A DNA stretch of 64,000 nt from Vibrio tetraodonis (GTDB lineage Bacteria; Pseudomonadota; Gammaproteobacteria; Enterobacterales; Vibrionaceae): NCBI RefSeq assembly GCF_003350295.1, contig NZ_QLYY01000023.1, positions 477-64,476 of the forward strand, read 5' to 3'. Below, piece after piece: positions 53,205 to 61,866 of this stretch (positions within the stretch are counted from its first letter, which is position 1; every line of letters starts with the position of its first letter). Under the pieces are notes generated by a model. It did no database searches. It saw nothing but the letters and a program-made list of their open reading frames with translations, and had not been told where the DNA came from. The translations under genes and the position numbers were made by a program.

Positions 53205-53228
53205 AACGGCACCGTTTAAGGTGCCGTT
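53205..53228 (-). other. Intercistronic hairpin between the two Hsp70 genes
   Basis: Perfect nine-base stem AACGGCACC / GGTGCCGTT, loop of six, no T-tract. It lies 25 bases before the downstream start codon, a place where it may stabilise or partly attenuate the mRNA and set the ratio of the two proteins. Confidence 0.6.
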
Positions 53229-53234
53229 AAATTA

Positions 53235-55160
53235 TTATGCAAGTTCGTTATGAGATGAGTCGTTGTTTGCTTCGTCGCGAACGTCAAACTCAACGTGCCA
53301 TTTTTGATCATTGTCGGCGGCAATCGCTTCTAGATACAAGGTACCAAGCTCTGTCACCCGAGAAGCTAAAGTTACTGGGACAACTTCACCTTCACTACGA
53401 CCATCGGTAATAGGTAAGGTAACCTGAATTTCTGGCAGCTCTTCCAACTCATCAGGTCCCCAATGGTCAAGGTGTGCACCGGCTAGATCGTCACGGCGAA
53501 CATTTGAACCAAAGAACTGAAAATTCACTGGTTGACCGATAACCAAGCCAAATTCTTGGCTTGGTATATCGACTGATGAGCCTTCTTCCATACCAAATGG
53601 TGCTACACACAAAGCTTCTAGTGGCGGAGTCATTCCAGGAATAGCAGGCATTGCGCTTTCAATACCCACATAGTAGCTAGATGCAATACCACCGCGAATA
53701 CGAACACCTTGACCACGACGCACCGCGCCATAATAGGATGCGCCGCTAGCAACTGCGAGATCCAAGTCAACGCCAGTCAGGCGCTGCGCTTTTTCCGAGT
53801 TTGAATCAATCAACCACTCATTAATCGTTTCTTCTAATCGAGAAGCGAGCAGCTGTGACTTTAACACGCCGCCGTTAAATAGAATCGCGGTGGGCTTAAT
53901 AAAATCAGTAGTAACCGTATCAGATCCGTCCATCCCCGGCATTGAAGCGAATGGGTTGTAATCGACCTGCTCGCTCTCATTCCCCAGCGCGTTAGCTTGT
54001 TTGGATAAGAAAGCAGCGATATGGCGAGTAATACCCGCATCCTGAGCGTAAGGCAGACCCATTTGGGTTAAGGCGCCGCGACTACGTTGTACTGGATGTT
54101 CTGTGACTGACACTTTTGGGAAGAAACCATCCACTAGGGTTTGTTGGACTTCTTCTTGGGTCAGCTCAGTTTTTAGAGTGGCACCGAGCAGCTTGGAGCC
54201 GCGACTCGGCACCACGATTGGCACAGCTTCAAGAGAAGCGTCATTGAGTAACGCTTCTTTTGCGTCCCGACATGCGTGAGTTATTGCTTGAACTTGCCAT
54301 GGCTGAAGCTCTTTTCCGTCTTGCGCCAGTTTCATTTTTAGTCGATAGGCGAGCGCTAAATCCATGTTGTCGCCGCCAAGCAAAATATGCTCGCCAACTG
54401 CGATTCGGTTTAGGGTAAGGTTGCCTTCTTCTTCCGTGACTTCAACCAATGAAAGATCAGTGGTGCCACCGCCGATATCTACCACAAGAACAACGTCACC
54501 GACGGATACTTGATCGCGCCACTGCTCACTACTGTTATCTATCCAGTTATACAAAGCCGCTTGCGGCTCTTCTAGCAAAGTTAGGTGCGCTAAACCTATA
54601 TTTCTTGCCGCTTCTGCGGTTAAATCGCGCGCTGCTGGGTCAAAAGAGGCAGGGACCGTGATGGTCACATCTTGTTCTTCTAGTGGATGGTTTGGATGCG
54701 AATGATTCCATGCTTCTTTTAAGTGTTCTAAGTAGAGCTCAGTTGCGCGAAGAGGCGAGACTTTCTCTACTTCTTCTGGGCTACCTGTCGGAAGAAAGGC
54801 ATCACGGCGATTAACTCCGCCATGGCAAAGCCACGACTTAGCGCTAGCAACCAGACGGATAGGCGTTTTAGCTCCCAAATTACGAGCTATCGCACCCACT
54901 AGTGCTTTGGGCTCCGACGACCAAGGTAATACGCGCGAAGCTGGGTTCATTTCATGTTCATGAGGTTGATAGAGAAACGAACCTAACTGGCTTTTATTTT
55001 CAACCGTCCCCGGTGCAGTTAACTGAGCGATTGGCATGACCTCGACGCTTGCGCTTTCGTCAGCAGTATCAAGGTAAGACAAAACGCAGTGCGTTGTACC
55101 CAAGTCAATACCTACACTGTATTTAGGTGTCTGGGCAGAGTTCGTGTTATGATTGTCCAT
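53235..55160 (-). CDS. Hsp70-family chaperone-like ATPase
   Basis: Hsp70-like protein of 641 residues, close to DnaK in length. ATP-binding landmarks: VGIDLGTTHCVLSY, VVDIGGGTTDLSLV and AILFNGGVLKS; then a shortened beta-sandwich (about 540-630) rather than a full DnaK substrate domain with helical lid. Paralogue of the larger Hsp70 encoded next. The start codon overlaps the stop of the DUF2760 gene by one base, so the three are one operon, under a sigma-32-like promoter. Probable role: a dedicated stress chaperone pair. Confidence 0.92.
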   Translation of the reverse strand: MDNHNTNSAQTPKYSVGIDLGTTHCVLSYLDTADESASVEVMPIAQLTAPGTVENKSQLGSFLYQPHEHEMNPASRVLPWSSEPKALVGAIARNLGAKTPIRLVASAKSWLCHGGVNRRDAFLPTGSPEEVEKVSPLRATELYLEHLKEAWNHSHPNHPLEEQDVTITVPASFDPAARDLTAEAARNIGLAHLTLLEEPQAALYNWIDNSSEQWRDQVSVGDVVLVVDIGGGTTDLSLVEVTEEEGNLTLNRIAVGEHILLGGDNMDLALAYRLKMKLAQDGKELQPWQVQAITHACRDAKEALLNDASLEAVPIVVPSRGSKLLGATLKTELTQEEVQQTLVDGFFPKVSVTEHPVQRSRGALTQMGLPYAQDAGITRHIAAFLSKQANALGNESEQVDYNPFASMPGMDGSDTVTTDFIKPTAILFNGGVLKSQLLASRLEETINEWLIDSNSEKAQRLTGVDLDLAVASGASYYGAVRRGQGVRIRGGIASSYYVGIESAMPAIPGMTPPLEALCVAPFGMEEGSSVDIPSQEFGLVIGQPVNFQFFGSNVRRDDLAGAHLDHWGPDELEELPEIQVTLPITDGRSEGEVVPVTLASRVTELGTLYLEAIAADNDQKWHVEFDVRDEANNDSSHNELA

Positions 55161-55792
55161 TACAGCTCTACCTCAGCGGGAGTAATAATTGAAGCGTCAT
55201 AGTTTTCAGCTAATTTGGGTAGCTTCATAGAGCTGGCTCTCCAGCCTTTATGGATTAAGGTGCCATTAAATGGTGCATTGCCAGTGACGTTACCTGTGAG
55301 GCGAACTTGCTGTGAGTTAAAGCCTTCTTCAACAGTAATGAGCGTTTCTTCATCTTCATTGCGAATAGGTTCGAGAGTAATGTACTCACTCAGCACTTTT
55401 TGTCCGCCAGTGTGAATGACTCTTGCTGCGGCACCAACCTCTTCATCAGAGAATGAAGTGAGATCTTCTTTTAGGAAATCAATCAGACGAGCTTCTTGCT
55501 GCATGATGGACAGCAGCTGCATTGCGGAGTCAGTAGACGCGGTTGCTAGCTTAGACTCTACTTCGACCACTTTCTCTACGACCTTTTCTACTTCAATCAC
55601 TTTTTCAACTTCGACGATTTTCTCAACGGGTTTTTCGACTTCAACAATTTTTTCAATCGGCTTCTCTACTACTTTTTCGACGATTGTAGATTTGCGTGAT
55701 ACTGCAATAAGAAGTAAAAGAATGCTTGAAACGGTGAGGCCTGCATGCAGCATATCAAACGTTTGAGGGATCATTTGTAAATCGAACGTCAT
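55160..55792 (-). CDS. DUF2760 protein, first gene of the Hsp70 operon
   Basis: DUF2760 protein of 210 residues. One N-terminal membrane helix (about 17-30), then about 45 residues of a Val-Glu-Lys repeat (units like VEKVVEKPIEK and IVEVEKPVEK) forming a charged stalk, then the conserved DUF2760 domain (about 85-210; LLSIMQQEARLIDFL, AARVIHTGG, GTLIHKGWRAS). DUF2760 genes commonly sit with such Hsp70 paralogues. The anchor suggests it brings the pair to the membrane; that is inference. Confidence 0.9.
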   Translation of the reverse strand: MTFDLQMIPQTFDMLHAGLTVSSILLLLIAVSRKSTIVEKVVEKPIEKIVEVEKPVEKIVEVEKVIEVEKVVEKVVEVESKLATASTDSAMQLLSIMQQEARLIDFLKEDLTSFSDEEVGAAARVIHTGGQKVLSEYITLEPIRNEDEETLITVEEGFNSQQVRLTGNVTGNAPFNGTLIHKGWRASSMKLPKLAENYDASIITPAEVEL

Positions 55793-55861
55793 GAGATTTC
55801 TCTTAATTTAAGGGATAAATAGCGGTCACAGCTGACCACCATTGTCGTTATTATTCGGTTA

Positions 55862-55889
55862 AATTGGGGCAAATATTACCACATTCAAC
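55862..55889 (-). promoter_or_regulatory. Sigma-32 (heat-shock) promoter for the DUF2760-Hsp70 operon
   Basis: Reading the minus strand: GTTGAAT, 13-base spacer, CCCCAATT. The consensus is CTTGAAA, 13-15 bases, CCCCATNT. The -10 end is 70 bases before the DUF2760 start codon. Also in the 307-base divergent gap (55793-56099): a palindrome GGTCA-CAGC-TGACC at 55824-55837 near the expected transcript start; no clear promoter was found for the exonuclease gene on the other side. Confidence 0.75.
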
Positions 55890-56099
55890 CAGCTAGGCCC
55901 TTATAAAAGAAAGCGTGCGGATTTGATTGGTTTATTTTTAGTCATTTTATGGTCTCAGTTAGCTTATTTATGACGCACCTGAAGGCTGTAGAGACAGAAT
56001 TGACGTCGTTTTGATCAATTGAGTCGTACCCGGTCGAGTTTTACGCTTAACTAATATAGAATTTGTCGTTTTGTTGGAAAACTAAAGTTTGGGCGATTA

Positions 56100-56630
56100 A
56101 TGAACCATAACCGTATTGTTTGTTTCGATTTGGAAATGTGTTGCTGGAATGAAAATGGTGTCGGAACAACAGGTGAAATCATAGAAGTAGGATTAGCAGA
56201 AATCGATCTTACCAAAGGTGAGATAGTCAAGCGTGCTCAGTACTATGTAAAGCCCGAACAGGATGAAATCTCGTTATTTTGCGCAGAGTTAACAGGCATT
56301 ACGCCTCGTAAAATAGAAAAGCAAGGTCGTCCACTGGCTGACGTTTTGAAGTCAATGATAAAAAATTTCGGCGGCGCCAATAAAATCTATGCTTCTTGGG
56401 GGCGAGATGACCTGATATTAGCCAAAGAATGCCAAGCGAAGGAGATTGATATGCCTTTTCGCGAATGTATTAACTTGGCGACATTATACCGGGTGCAGCA
56501 CCGTTTTAAAGACAAGCGTACAGGCCATAGGGCGGCTCAGGAAGCACAAAACATTGAATGGGAAGGCCGACAACATTCTGGTTATGTCGATGCTTACAAC
56601 CTCGCTAAGTTGGCGTTGACTATGCTCTGA
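56100..56630 (+). CDS. DEDDh 3'-5' exonuclease
   Basis: Exonuclease of the DnaQ-like DEDDh superfamily, 176 residues, single domain. Catalytic positions: D and E in VCFDLEMCCW, the second aspartate in ASWGRDD, and HSGYVDAYN giving the H-x4-D motif. Resembles KapD/ERI-1-type exonucleases, which trim the 3' ends of small RNAs or rRNA, more than polymerase-associated proofreading subunits. Monocistronic with its own terminator; divergent from the Hsp70 operon. Confidence 0.9.
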   Translation: MNHNRIVCFDLEMCCWNENGVGTTGEIIEVGLAEIDLTKGEIVKRAQYYVKPEQDEISLFCAELTGITPRKIEKQGRPLADVLKSMIKNFGGANKIYASWGRDDLILAKECQAKEIDMPFRECINLATLYRVQHRFKDKRTGHRAAQEAQNIEWEGRQHSGYVDAYNLAKLALTML

Positions 56631-56639
56631 ATTGATAAT

Positions 56640-56670
56640 GGGTGTCGTTGTCTAACGTCACCCTTTTAGT
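56640..56670 (+). terminator. Terminator after the exonuclease gene
   Basis: GGGTGTCGTT / AACGTCACCC stem with one mismatch, GTCT loop, followed by TTTTAG. Confidence 0.75.
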
Positions 56671-56676
56671 TTGAAC

Positions 56677-58224
56677 TCACACCGCTAGATTATAGCTAGA
56701 TAGGTGCTCGCTTGTGCTGCTGGCCTGTGAGAAGAGCTTGGCACTATTGGTCTCGATATGCTGTGAGTCCTCAACTAGACTGTTGATTTGTTGATCAACG
56801 CTGAGCAACCTTTCAACAAGTTCAGACATAGCATTTATCTGTGACTCGGATGAATTGGCGATGTTTGAACACATCTGGTCCGCTTGAGACACATCTTCGA
56901 GCGCTTTTTCTATGTCTTTTACCGCGTTTTCTATCGAGTTGAGACTTGCCTCGCTGGTACTGCTTCCTTCCTCTGTTATTTGAATCAGAGAGTTAGAGAC
57001 ATTGCCAAGTTTGGTCAGTATTTCCTCTACTTGGTTCGTCGAATTGGAGGTTTTTTCCGCTAGACTGCGAACCTCGTCAGCAACCACGGCAAATCCTCGG
57101 CCTTCTTCTCCTGCGCTCGCTGCTTCGATGGCGGCGTTAAGTGCGAGCAAATTAGTTTGTTCGGCGATATTACGAATAATTCCTAAAATTTCCGTGACCT
57201 TGATAACTTGCCGATTTACCTCATTGGCTGCTTCATAAAGGTGGGTACTTTTCTCCGACATTGAGCGGTTTTCTCGTAGTGCACTCAATAAACATTGCTG
57301 GCCTCCCTTGGCACTTTCTACTGCGCGATTGAGCGAGTTCAAAGTATCAAAGGTATTGTCTTTCACCACTGAGAAGGAACGCTGTGCTTGTTCACTAACT
57401 TGAACTGTGGTTTTGATATCATCTCTTTGGCGCGTAATCTTGTTGCCAATCGATGCCAAATAATGACCTAGGTCTTTGGAAATGGATGTGACAGAGTCGG
57501 CGCCTTGATGAATCGGGATTAAAGTTTGCTCCATTTTTGCGATGAAGCGATTCATACAATGGGCTAACCTGCCTAACTCATTCTGGCGTTTGAATTCAAG
57601 GCGTTTACTTAGATCACATTCTCCAGAGCTGAGTTCGTCACAAAGGCCAATGAGCTTTTGAAGTGGCAGCACAAGCAGTGAGTTAAGAAGCGCGTAGAGA
57701 ATCGCTATACAAGCGGCCACAGAGATAAACGCAATAATGCACGATTGAATACTCAGTTGGCTTCCAAGAGCGCGTGCCTGATTAAAATTCCAGTCAGTGA
57801 CCAGGTATCCTACCAAGGTTTTCTTTTTGCCGGCGTACATGGGTACGCCTATTTGGTGGCGATTAGTCTGGTCAATAAGCACAGTCTTATCTTGTAAGAT
57901 ACCAGTTAAGGCAGACTCAGTAACTTCATTGCTGCTGTATAGTAATGAAAGGTCAGGAAGATAAATTTGTATTGCATTCAAGTTCCCATTTTGACTTTGA
58001 AGTGCGACCTCGATCTTTTCCTTTATATTAGCTACTTTTTTAAACCTAACAGGGGTTGCTAGTTGTTCACCTAGAGCGTGACTTGATTGCATGTACGACG
58101 ATTTGTTTAACTGGTAGATAGCATCAACACTGCTACTCCAGTTGAAAAACGATATCGTCGCCATGGCAATAATGGTCAAAATCGACGCACTGGCGACAAC
58201 GAGCTTACTAATCGTAACTCGCAT
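56677..58224 (-). CDS. Methyl-accepting chemotaxis protein
   Basis: Chemoreceptor of 515 residues. Membrane helices at about 8-28 and 160-182 flank a ~130-residue periplasmic sensor; HAMP follows (about 185-240); the signalling hairpin tip has EQTNLLALNAAIEAA then GRGFAVVADEVRSLAE (about 345-385). There is no C-terminal CheR/CheB-binding pentapeptide. Its start has GGAG six bases upstream, 15 bases after a secreted PDC-type protein gene in the same operon, which suggests that the two act together in sensing. Confidence 0.94.
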   Translation of the reverse strand: MRVTISKLVVASASILTIIAMATISFFNWSSSVDAIYQLNKSSYMQSSHALGEQLATPVRFKKVANIKEKIEVALQSQNGNLNAIQIYLPDLSLLYSSNEVTESALTGILQDKTVLIDQTNRHQIGVPMYAGKKKTLVGYLVTDWNFNQARALGSQLSIQSCIIAFISVAACIAILYALLNSLLVLPLQKLIGLCDELSSGECDLSKRLEFKRQNELGRLAHCMNRFIAKMEQTLIPIHQGADSVTSISKDLGHYLASIGNKITRQRDDIKTTVQVSEQAQRSFSVVKDNTFDTLNSLNRAVESAKGGQQCLLSALRENRSMSEKSTHLYEAANEVNRQVIKVTEILGIIRNIAEQTNLLALNAAIEAASAGEEGRGFAVVADEVRSLAEKTSNSTNQVEEILTKLGNVSNSLIQITEEGSSTSEASLNSIENAVKDIEKALEDVSQADQMCSNIANSSESQINAMSELVERLLSVDQQINSLVEDSQHIETNSAKLFSQASSTSEHLSSYNLAV

Positions 58225-58239
58225 AGTTAGCTCCAGTCG

Positions 58240-58803
58240 CTATAGTTCTTCCACGTTTACACCAACTGTAATTGCACCGATCACTTGCCCAGATGACGGG
58301 TCTGAGATGGCGTAACTTACTTGAGATTGGAACATTTGGGTCGATTCATCTTCTTCTATTTCACTGATGTGATAAGCGTTGGGTCCGACTAGGTAAGTTT
58401 GCTGCCACTTGTCTTCATCACCTTGCCAGTAATCCGAAGTTACAGCACTTTGTGCAACATTTAAGCCTTTATTATCCATGAAAAAAATCTCAGTGATCAC
58501 GCCGTGACTCTTTTGCTGCATCGCCGCAAGCTTTTTCGACAATTCAGTGTTCAATTTGCTGTTGATGAGTGGTGCGTTATCTTGTCCTACCTGGCTCCTC
58601 CAATCATTATCAAGTGACGTCATCTGGTTTTGGTCAAGCTGACTGGTTTGCTGGTTTTGCGCTTTAATTTGAGATACGACGTCTGCATCAGTCGCCATGC
58701 TTTTCACATCATTCATTGCAAATTGTTTTAGTGCTGCTTCAAACTCATTTGCCAAAGTAGTGAGAGGAAATAGTAGTGGTAGTGCGATATAAAGCCTTTT
58801 CAT
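58240..58803 (-). CDS. Periplasmic PDC-sensor-like protein
   Basis: Secreted protein of 187 residues with a signal peptide (to about residue 18, LA-NEF) and a stand-alone PDC/Cache-like domain: a long N-terminal helix, then strands with ITEIFFMDNKGLNVAQS and QVSYAISDP.SGQVIGAITVGV, the last two strands typical of Cache folds. It has no membrane anchor. First gene of a two-gene operon with a chemoreceptor, so it probably presents or senses a ligand for that receptor. Confidence 0.8.
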   Translation of the reverse strand: MKRLYIALPLLFPLTTLANEFEAALKQFAMNDVKSMATDADVVSQIKAQNQQTSQLDQNQMTSLDNDWRSQVGQDNAPLINSKLNTELSKKLAAMQQKSHGVITEIFFMDNKGLNVAQSAVTSDYWQGDEDKWQQTYLVGPNAYHISEIEEDESTQMFQSQVSYAISDPSSGQVIGAITVGVNVEEL

Positions 58804-59040
58804 TATTGAGTCCTATTAGTCTAACGTTGTTCATTAACAAGCGTAGATGAAAATAGAATGTATGAAATCGAGTGCCTATTATTTTTTTGTCTTGCAGATT
58901 GGATCTCAATTTAGCCTTTATAGAGGCTTATTTGTTTTAGAGCGGTATGTAATGGGCTTCAAATTGACATATCTTATGTGACTAGACTCATTCACTATGA
59001 GTCCTCTCAATGTATAACAACTGGATAAAAAGGAATTAAG

Positions 59041-59991
59041 ATGACAAAGCTTGTAATTTCATTGCCATCATTACTAGTAGTATTGAGTGGTATTGCCCAT
59101 GCTTCTCCCTATATTGGTGTAAAGTTAGGGCACACTTGGCTTGATGATGAGTGCGAGGTTGGTTACTTTTGTGATGATGACAAGTCTGCGTCTCTGGGCG
59201 TTTTTGGCGGTTACTCGTTTAATAGTCTTCTAGCTATTGAGGCAGGTTATGATTACCTCGGAAAGTTTACCGGTGCAGGTTTACCAGACGATAGTGTTGA
59301 TGCTTTTACTTTGGCGCCCAAACTGACTTTTGGTATCAGTGATGCTGTTAATGTTTATGGGAAACTTGGTGGTGCCTACGTTAACTATGGTGATAAAAGC
59401 GATGAGTCTTTTATAGGGGCGTTAGGCTTAGAGTTTGATGTAATAGATAACGGGTCAATAAGAATCGAGTACCAATCATTGACTGATATCAACAATGATA
59501 TTGTACGAGCGTCTGCAAATACCGCTTATGTAGGCTTTTCTTATCAGTTTGGAGGGAATGTGCAACAAGAGCCAAGCAGTGAAGCCAACAAAGAAATAGA
59601 AAAAGTTGATCCTGCTGCACCAGCTCCAACCAAAACCTTTAAAGCAACATTATTGAGCAATACCTTTGAGTCGAGCAGTAGCAAACTAAAAACTGAGAGT
59701 TTGACCCAACTTGATGAGCTTGTTGAATTCTTAAATAAATATCCACAAGCGACGGCTAACATTACTGGATATACAGACTCGTCAGGTGCAGAAAGTTATA
59801 ATCAAACTTTGTCTGAGAATCGTGCAAAATCGGTTGTAAAGGCTTTAATTGATCGGGGTATTGATTCAAAAAGGTTAACTGCTTCTGGTAAAGGGGAAGA
59901 TGATCCTATTGCAAGTAATGATACAGCTGAAGGCCGAGCGAAAAATCGCCGAGTAGAAATTTCAGTTCCGGAGTTTGAATACCAACAGTAA
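59041..59991 (+). CDS. OmpA-family outer-membrane protein
   Basis: OmpA-like porin, 316 residues: signal peptide ending AHA-SPY (residue 21), eight-stranded barrel (about 22-178, beginning YIGVKLGHTW), a Pro/Ala/Lys linker, and the OmpA C-terminal peptidoglycan-binding domain (about 205-312) with GYTDSSGAESYN, LSENRAKSV and GRAKNRRVEI carrying the diaminopimelate-binding aspartate and arginine. Links outer membrane to cell wall. Shorter than E. coli OmpA and one of several such proteins usual in vibrios. Own terminator downstream. Confidence 0.93.
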   Translation: MTKLVISLPSLLVVLSGIAHASPYIGVKLGHTWLDDECEVGYFCDDDKSASLGVFGGYSFNSLLAIEAGYDYLGKFTGAGLPDDSVDAFTLAPKLTFGISDAVNVYGKLGGAYVNYGDKSDESFIGALGLEFDVIDNGSIRIEYQSLTDINNDIVRASANTAYVGFSYQFGGNVQQEPSSEANKEIEKVDPAAPAPTKTFKATLLSNTFESSSSKLKTESLTQLDELVEFLNKYPQATANITGYTDSSGAESYNQTLSENRAKSVVKALIDRGIDSKRLTASGKGEDDPIASNDTAEGRAKNRRVEISVPEFEYQQ

Positions 59992-60017
59992 ACTACAAAG
60001 CTACAAATGATAAGTCA

Positions 60018-60055
60018 GGTGATAACCATTGTAATTGATGGTTACCACCATTTTG
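60018..60055 (+). terminator. Terminator after the OmpA-like gene
   Basis: Twelve-base stem with one mismatch (GGTGATAACCAT / ATGGTTACCACC), eight-base loop, then ATTTTGTT. Confidence 0.75.
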
Positions 60056-60124
60056 TTCATAAATCAGATATTGGTGATATCTTAGTTTCTTCACTGTTTA
60101 TTGGGGTACTATGCCATTTTTACC

Positions 60125-61234
60125 TTAAAAAGGTGAATGACTATAGACCTGAGTAAAGCGCTGGTATAACTGCTCAACTTCATTAGGATTAAATGTTTTA
60201 ATATAAGTTAGTTCAGTTAAGCGATGAGTAATATTTTGTAATTCATGGGTGCGCTTTTGGGTTCGGTGTTGATAACGTTCGAAAGCTCGTGGTATTTCAA
60301 AAAAGTTTGAGGCTAAGCTTTGGGCAAGGATAAAGGCATTTTCAATACCAAGGCTAAAACCAATTCCCATTGTCGGAAGAACTGCACAACACGCATCACC
60401 AAGTAGAACTACATTATCACGGGACCATGTATCAAAGGGCGCGACATCAACTAAAGGAGAGCGAAGGATTTGCTCTTCTGGTGTTTGCTCAATCATATCT
60501 AATAGGTCAGGGGAGTAATACGCGAACCTATCTAAGATTTTTTGTTTATTTAAGGTTTCTCCTGACTCTACTTTACAGGATGCAAACCAGTACCTTGAGT
60601 TACACTCTCTATGGTAGGTATAGGTGACTATTCGTGATTGCTTACCTGCAAATACATTGATTTCTTTGGTGCTTATTTGGGGGTTGGCATAGTTAACCAT
60701 GCCTCGGCAGCAATACACGCCATGCTTGCGAATTGATACCTCTGGTGCAACGAACTTCCTGACTTGAGAGAAAACGCCATCAGCGCCTACAATCACATCC
60801 GCCTCTAATGGTTCACCGTTAAGCAGTATGGTGTTGTTTTCAACCGTGCAGTGCTTGCCCGTAACAATATTTTCCTCTCCATAGGCATCAAGCAGTAACT
60901 GGTAGAGGTCACGACGGTGAAATGTGCCAATATCAGCATTGACTTTGCTACCCATATTTCGCATTGAAATTTGGTTGATTGTTTCTCCGCTAAAAGTCGA
61001 TGTAGTAATGAACTCGTTGGTATTGCCAACGGCTTGAACTTTTGAGGCATCAGTAAGAGCAGCAAGTACCTGCATACCTTCTGGCCACAGTGTAATGGCA
61101 GCTCCTTCAACGCGTGGCTTATCAGACTTTTCATATACAGTTGCATTAATGCCAAACATGCGCAGGGATAATGCCAAAGAGAGGCCGTTTAATCCAGCAC
61201 CAATAATGGCAACATTGAGAGTCTTTTTATTCAT
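60125..61234 (-). CDS. FAD-dependent monooxygenase
   Basis: Class A flavoprotein hydroxylase (PHBH/UbiH-like fold), 369 residues. FAD-binding GxGxxG in VAIIGAGLNGLSLA, the DG motif in VIVGADGVFSQVR, and the second FAD motif VVLLGDACCAVLP. It probably hydroxylates an aromatic or similar substrate using NAD(P)H and oxygen; the substrate cannot be named from sequence. Monocistronic, no catabolic neighbours. Confidence 0.9.
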   Translation of the reverse strand: MNKKTLNVAIIGAGLNGLSLALSLRMFGINATVYEKSDKPRVEGAAITLWPEGMQVLAALTDASKVQAVGNTNEFITTSTFSGETINQISMRNMGSKVNADIGTFHRRDLYQLLLDAYGEENIVTGKHCTVENNTILLNGEPLEADVIVGADGVFSQVRKFVAPEVSIRKHGVYCCRGMVNYANPQISTKEINVFAGKQSRIVTYTYHRECNSRYWFASCKVESGETLNKQKILDRFAYYSPDLLDMIEQTPEEQILRSPLVDVAPFDTWSRDNVVLLGDACCAVLPTMGIGFSLGIENAFILAQSLASNFFEIPRAFERYQHRTQKRTHELQNITHRLTELTYIKTFNPNEVEQLYQRFTQVYSHSPF

Positions 61235-61483
61235 TGCTCAGTTTACATAATACCAATATTATCAGTAAACTATCAGCAATGTCAGAAATGTAAAAGTGAA
61301 ACATTCACAAGTATTATTGCTTGATAAAAGTATGACTTATATCTGAAGGCTGCTGCTTTGAAAAACAGCAGGGTTTTATTGAGCGGGAGGGTAAAAGTCA
61401 TAGAGAAACTCGAAAATCTTTTCACGATCTTCGTGTTGAAATGGAGTTGTCTTTACGCTCAAACGTAAAGAAAAAATAGATGC

Positions 61484-61511
61484 AAAAAACCCAGTCAGAG
61501 CTGGGCTTTTT
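61484..61511 (-). terminator. Terminator of the tRNA-Val unit
   Basis: On the minus strand: AAGCCCAG / CTGGGTT stem followed by TTTTT, eight bases past the 3' end of the second tRNA. Confidence 0.8.
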
Positions 61512-61518
61512 CTAAATT

Positions 61519-61595
61519 TGGTGGGTCCGGGCGAACTCGAATCGCCGACCCCCGCCATGTCAAGGCGATACTCTAACCAACTGAGCTACGGACCC
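61519..61595 (-). tRNA. tRNA-Val (GAC)
   Basis: Seventy-seven bases including encoded CCA. Acceptor GGGTCCG / CGGACCC, D-arm GCTCAGTTGGTTAGAG, anticodon loop TTGACAT (anticodon GAC), T-arm with GTTCGAG... pattern (GATTCGAGTTC). The second of two near-identical copies in the transcript. Confidence 0.96.
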
Positions 61596-61631
61596 AAATT
61601 TATGTTCTTTGCATATCTATGCTTTAAGGAG

Positions 61632-61708
61632 TGGTGGGTCCGGGCGAACTCGAATCGCCGACCCCTACCATGTCAAGGTAGTACTCTAACCAACTGAGCT
61701 ACGGACCC
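61632..61708 (-). tRNA. tRNA-Val (GAC), second copy
   Basis: Same length, arms and GAC anticodon as the neighbouring copy; the main difference is the anticodon stem (CTACC/GGTAG here, TCGCC/GGCGG in the other). The copies are 36 bases apart and cotranscribed, this one first. Confidence 0.96.
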
Positions 61709-61823
61709 ATTCCTTAAGAACGAGACGGATATTACCGAGACTTTGATTGGTGTGCAAGTGCAAATTGTTGGTTTTCAAGTTGTTTGCTTCACAACTAGGC
61801 AGTTTGATGTTTTTTTGGACTGA

Positions 61824-61858
61824 AAAGGCCGAGGTTTCACTGTGATACCTCGGCCTTT
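61824..61858 (-). terminator. Terminator after the sugar transferase (end of syp-type operon)
   Basis: AAAGGCCGAGGT / ACCTCGGCCTTT twelve-base stem, then T on the minus strand; nine bases past the sugar transferase stop. Confidence 0.9.
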
Positions 61859-61866
61859 GTTAGTTT

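Noticed and set aside
61376..61558. 60-codon minus-strand frame near the tRNAs
   Set aside because: It overlaps a tRNA gene and its terminator; no coding evidence.
61519..61708. tRNA-Val genes as an integration site for a mobile element
   Set aside because: No integrase and no repeated tRNA 3' end beyond the two full genes; flanks are core-type genes.
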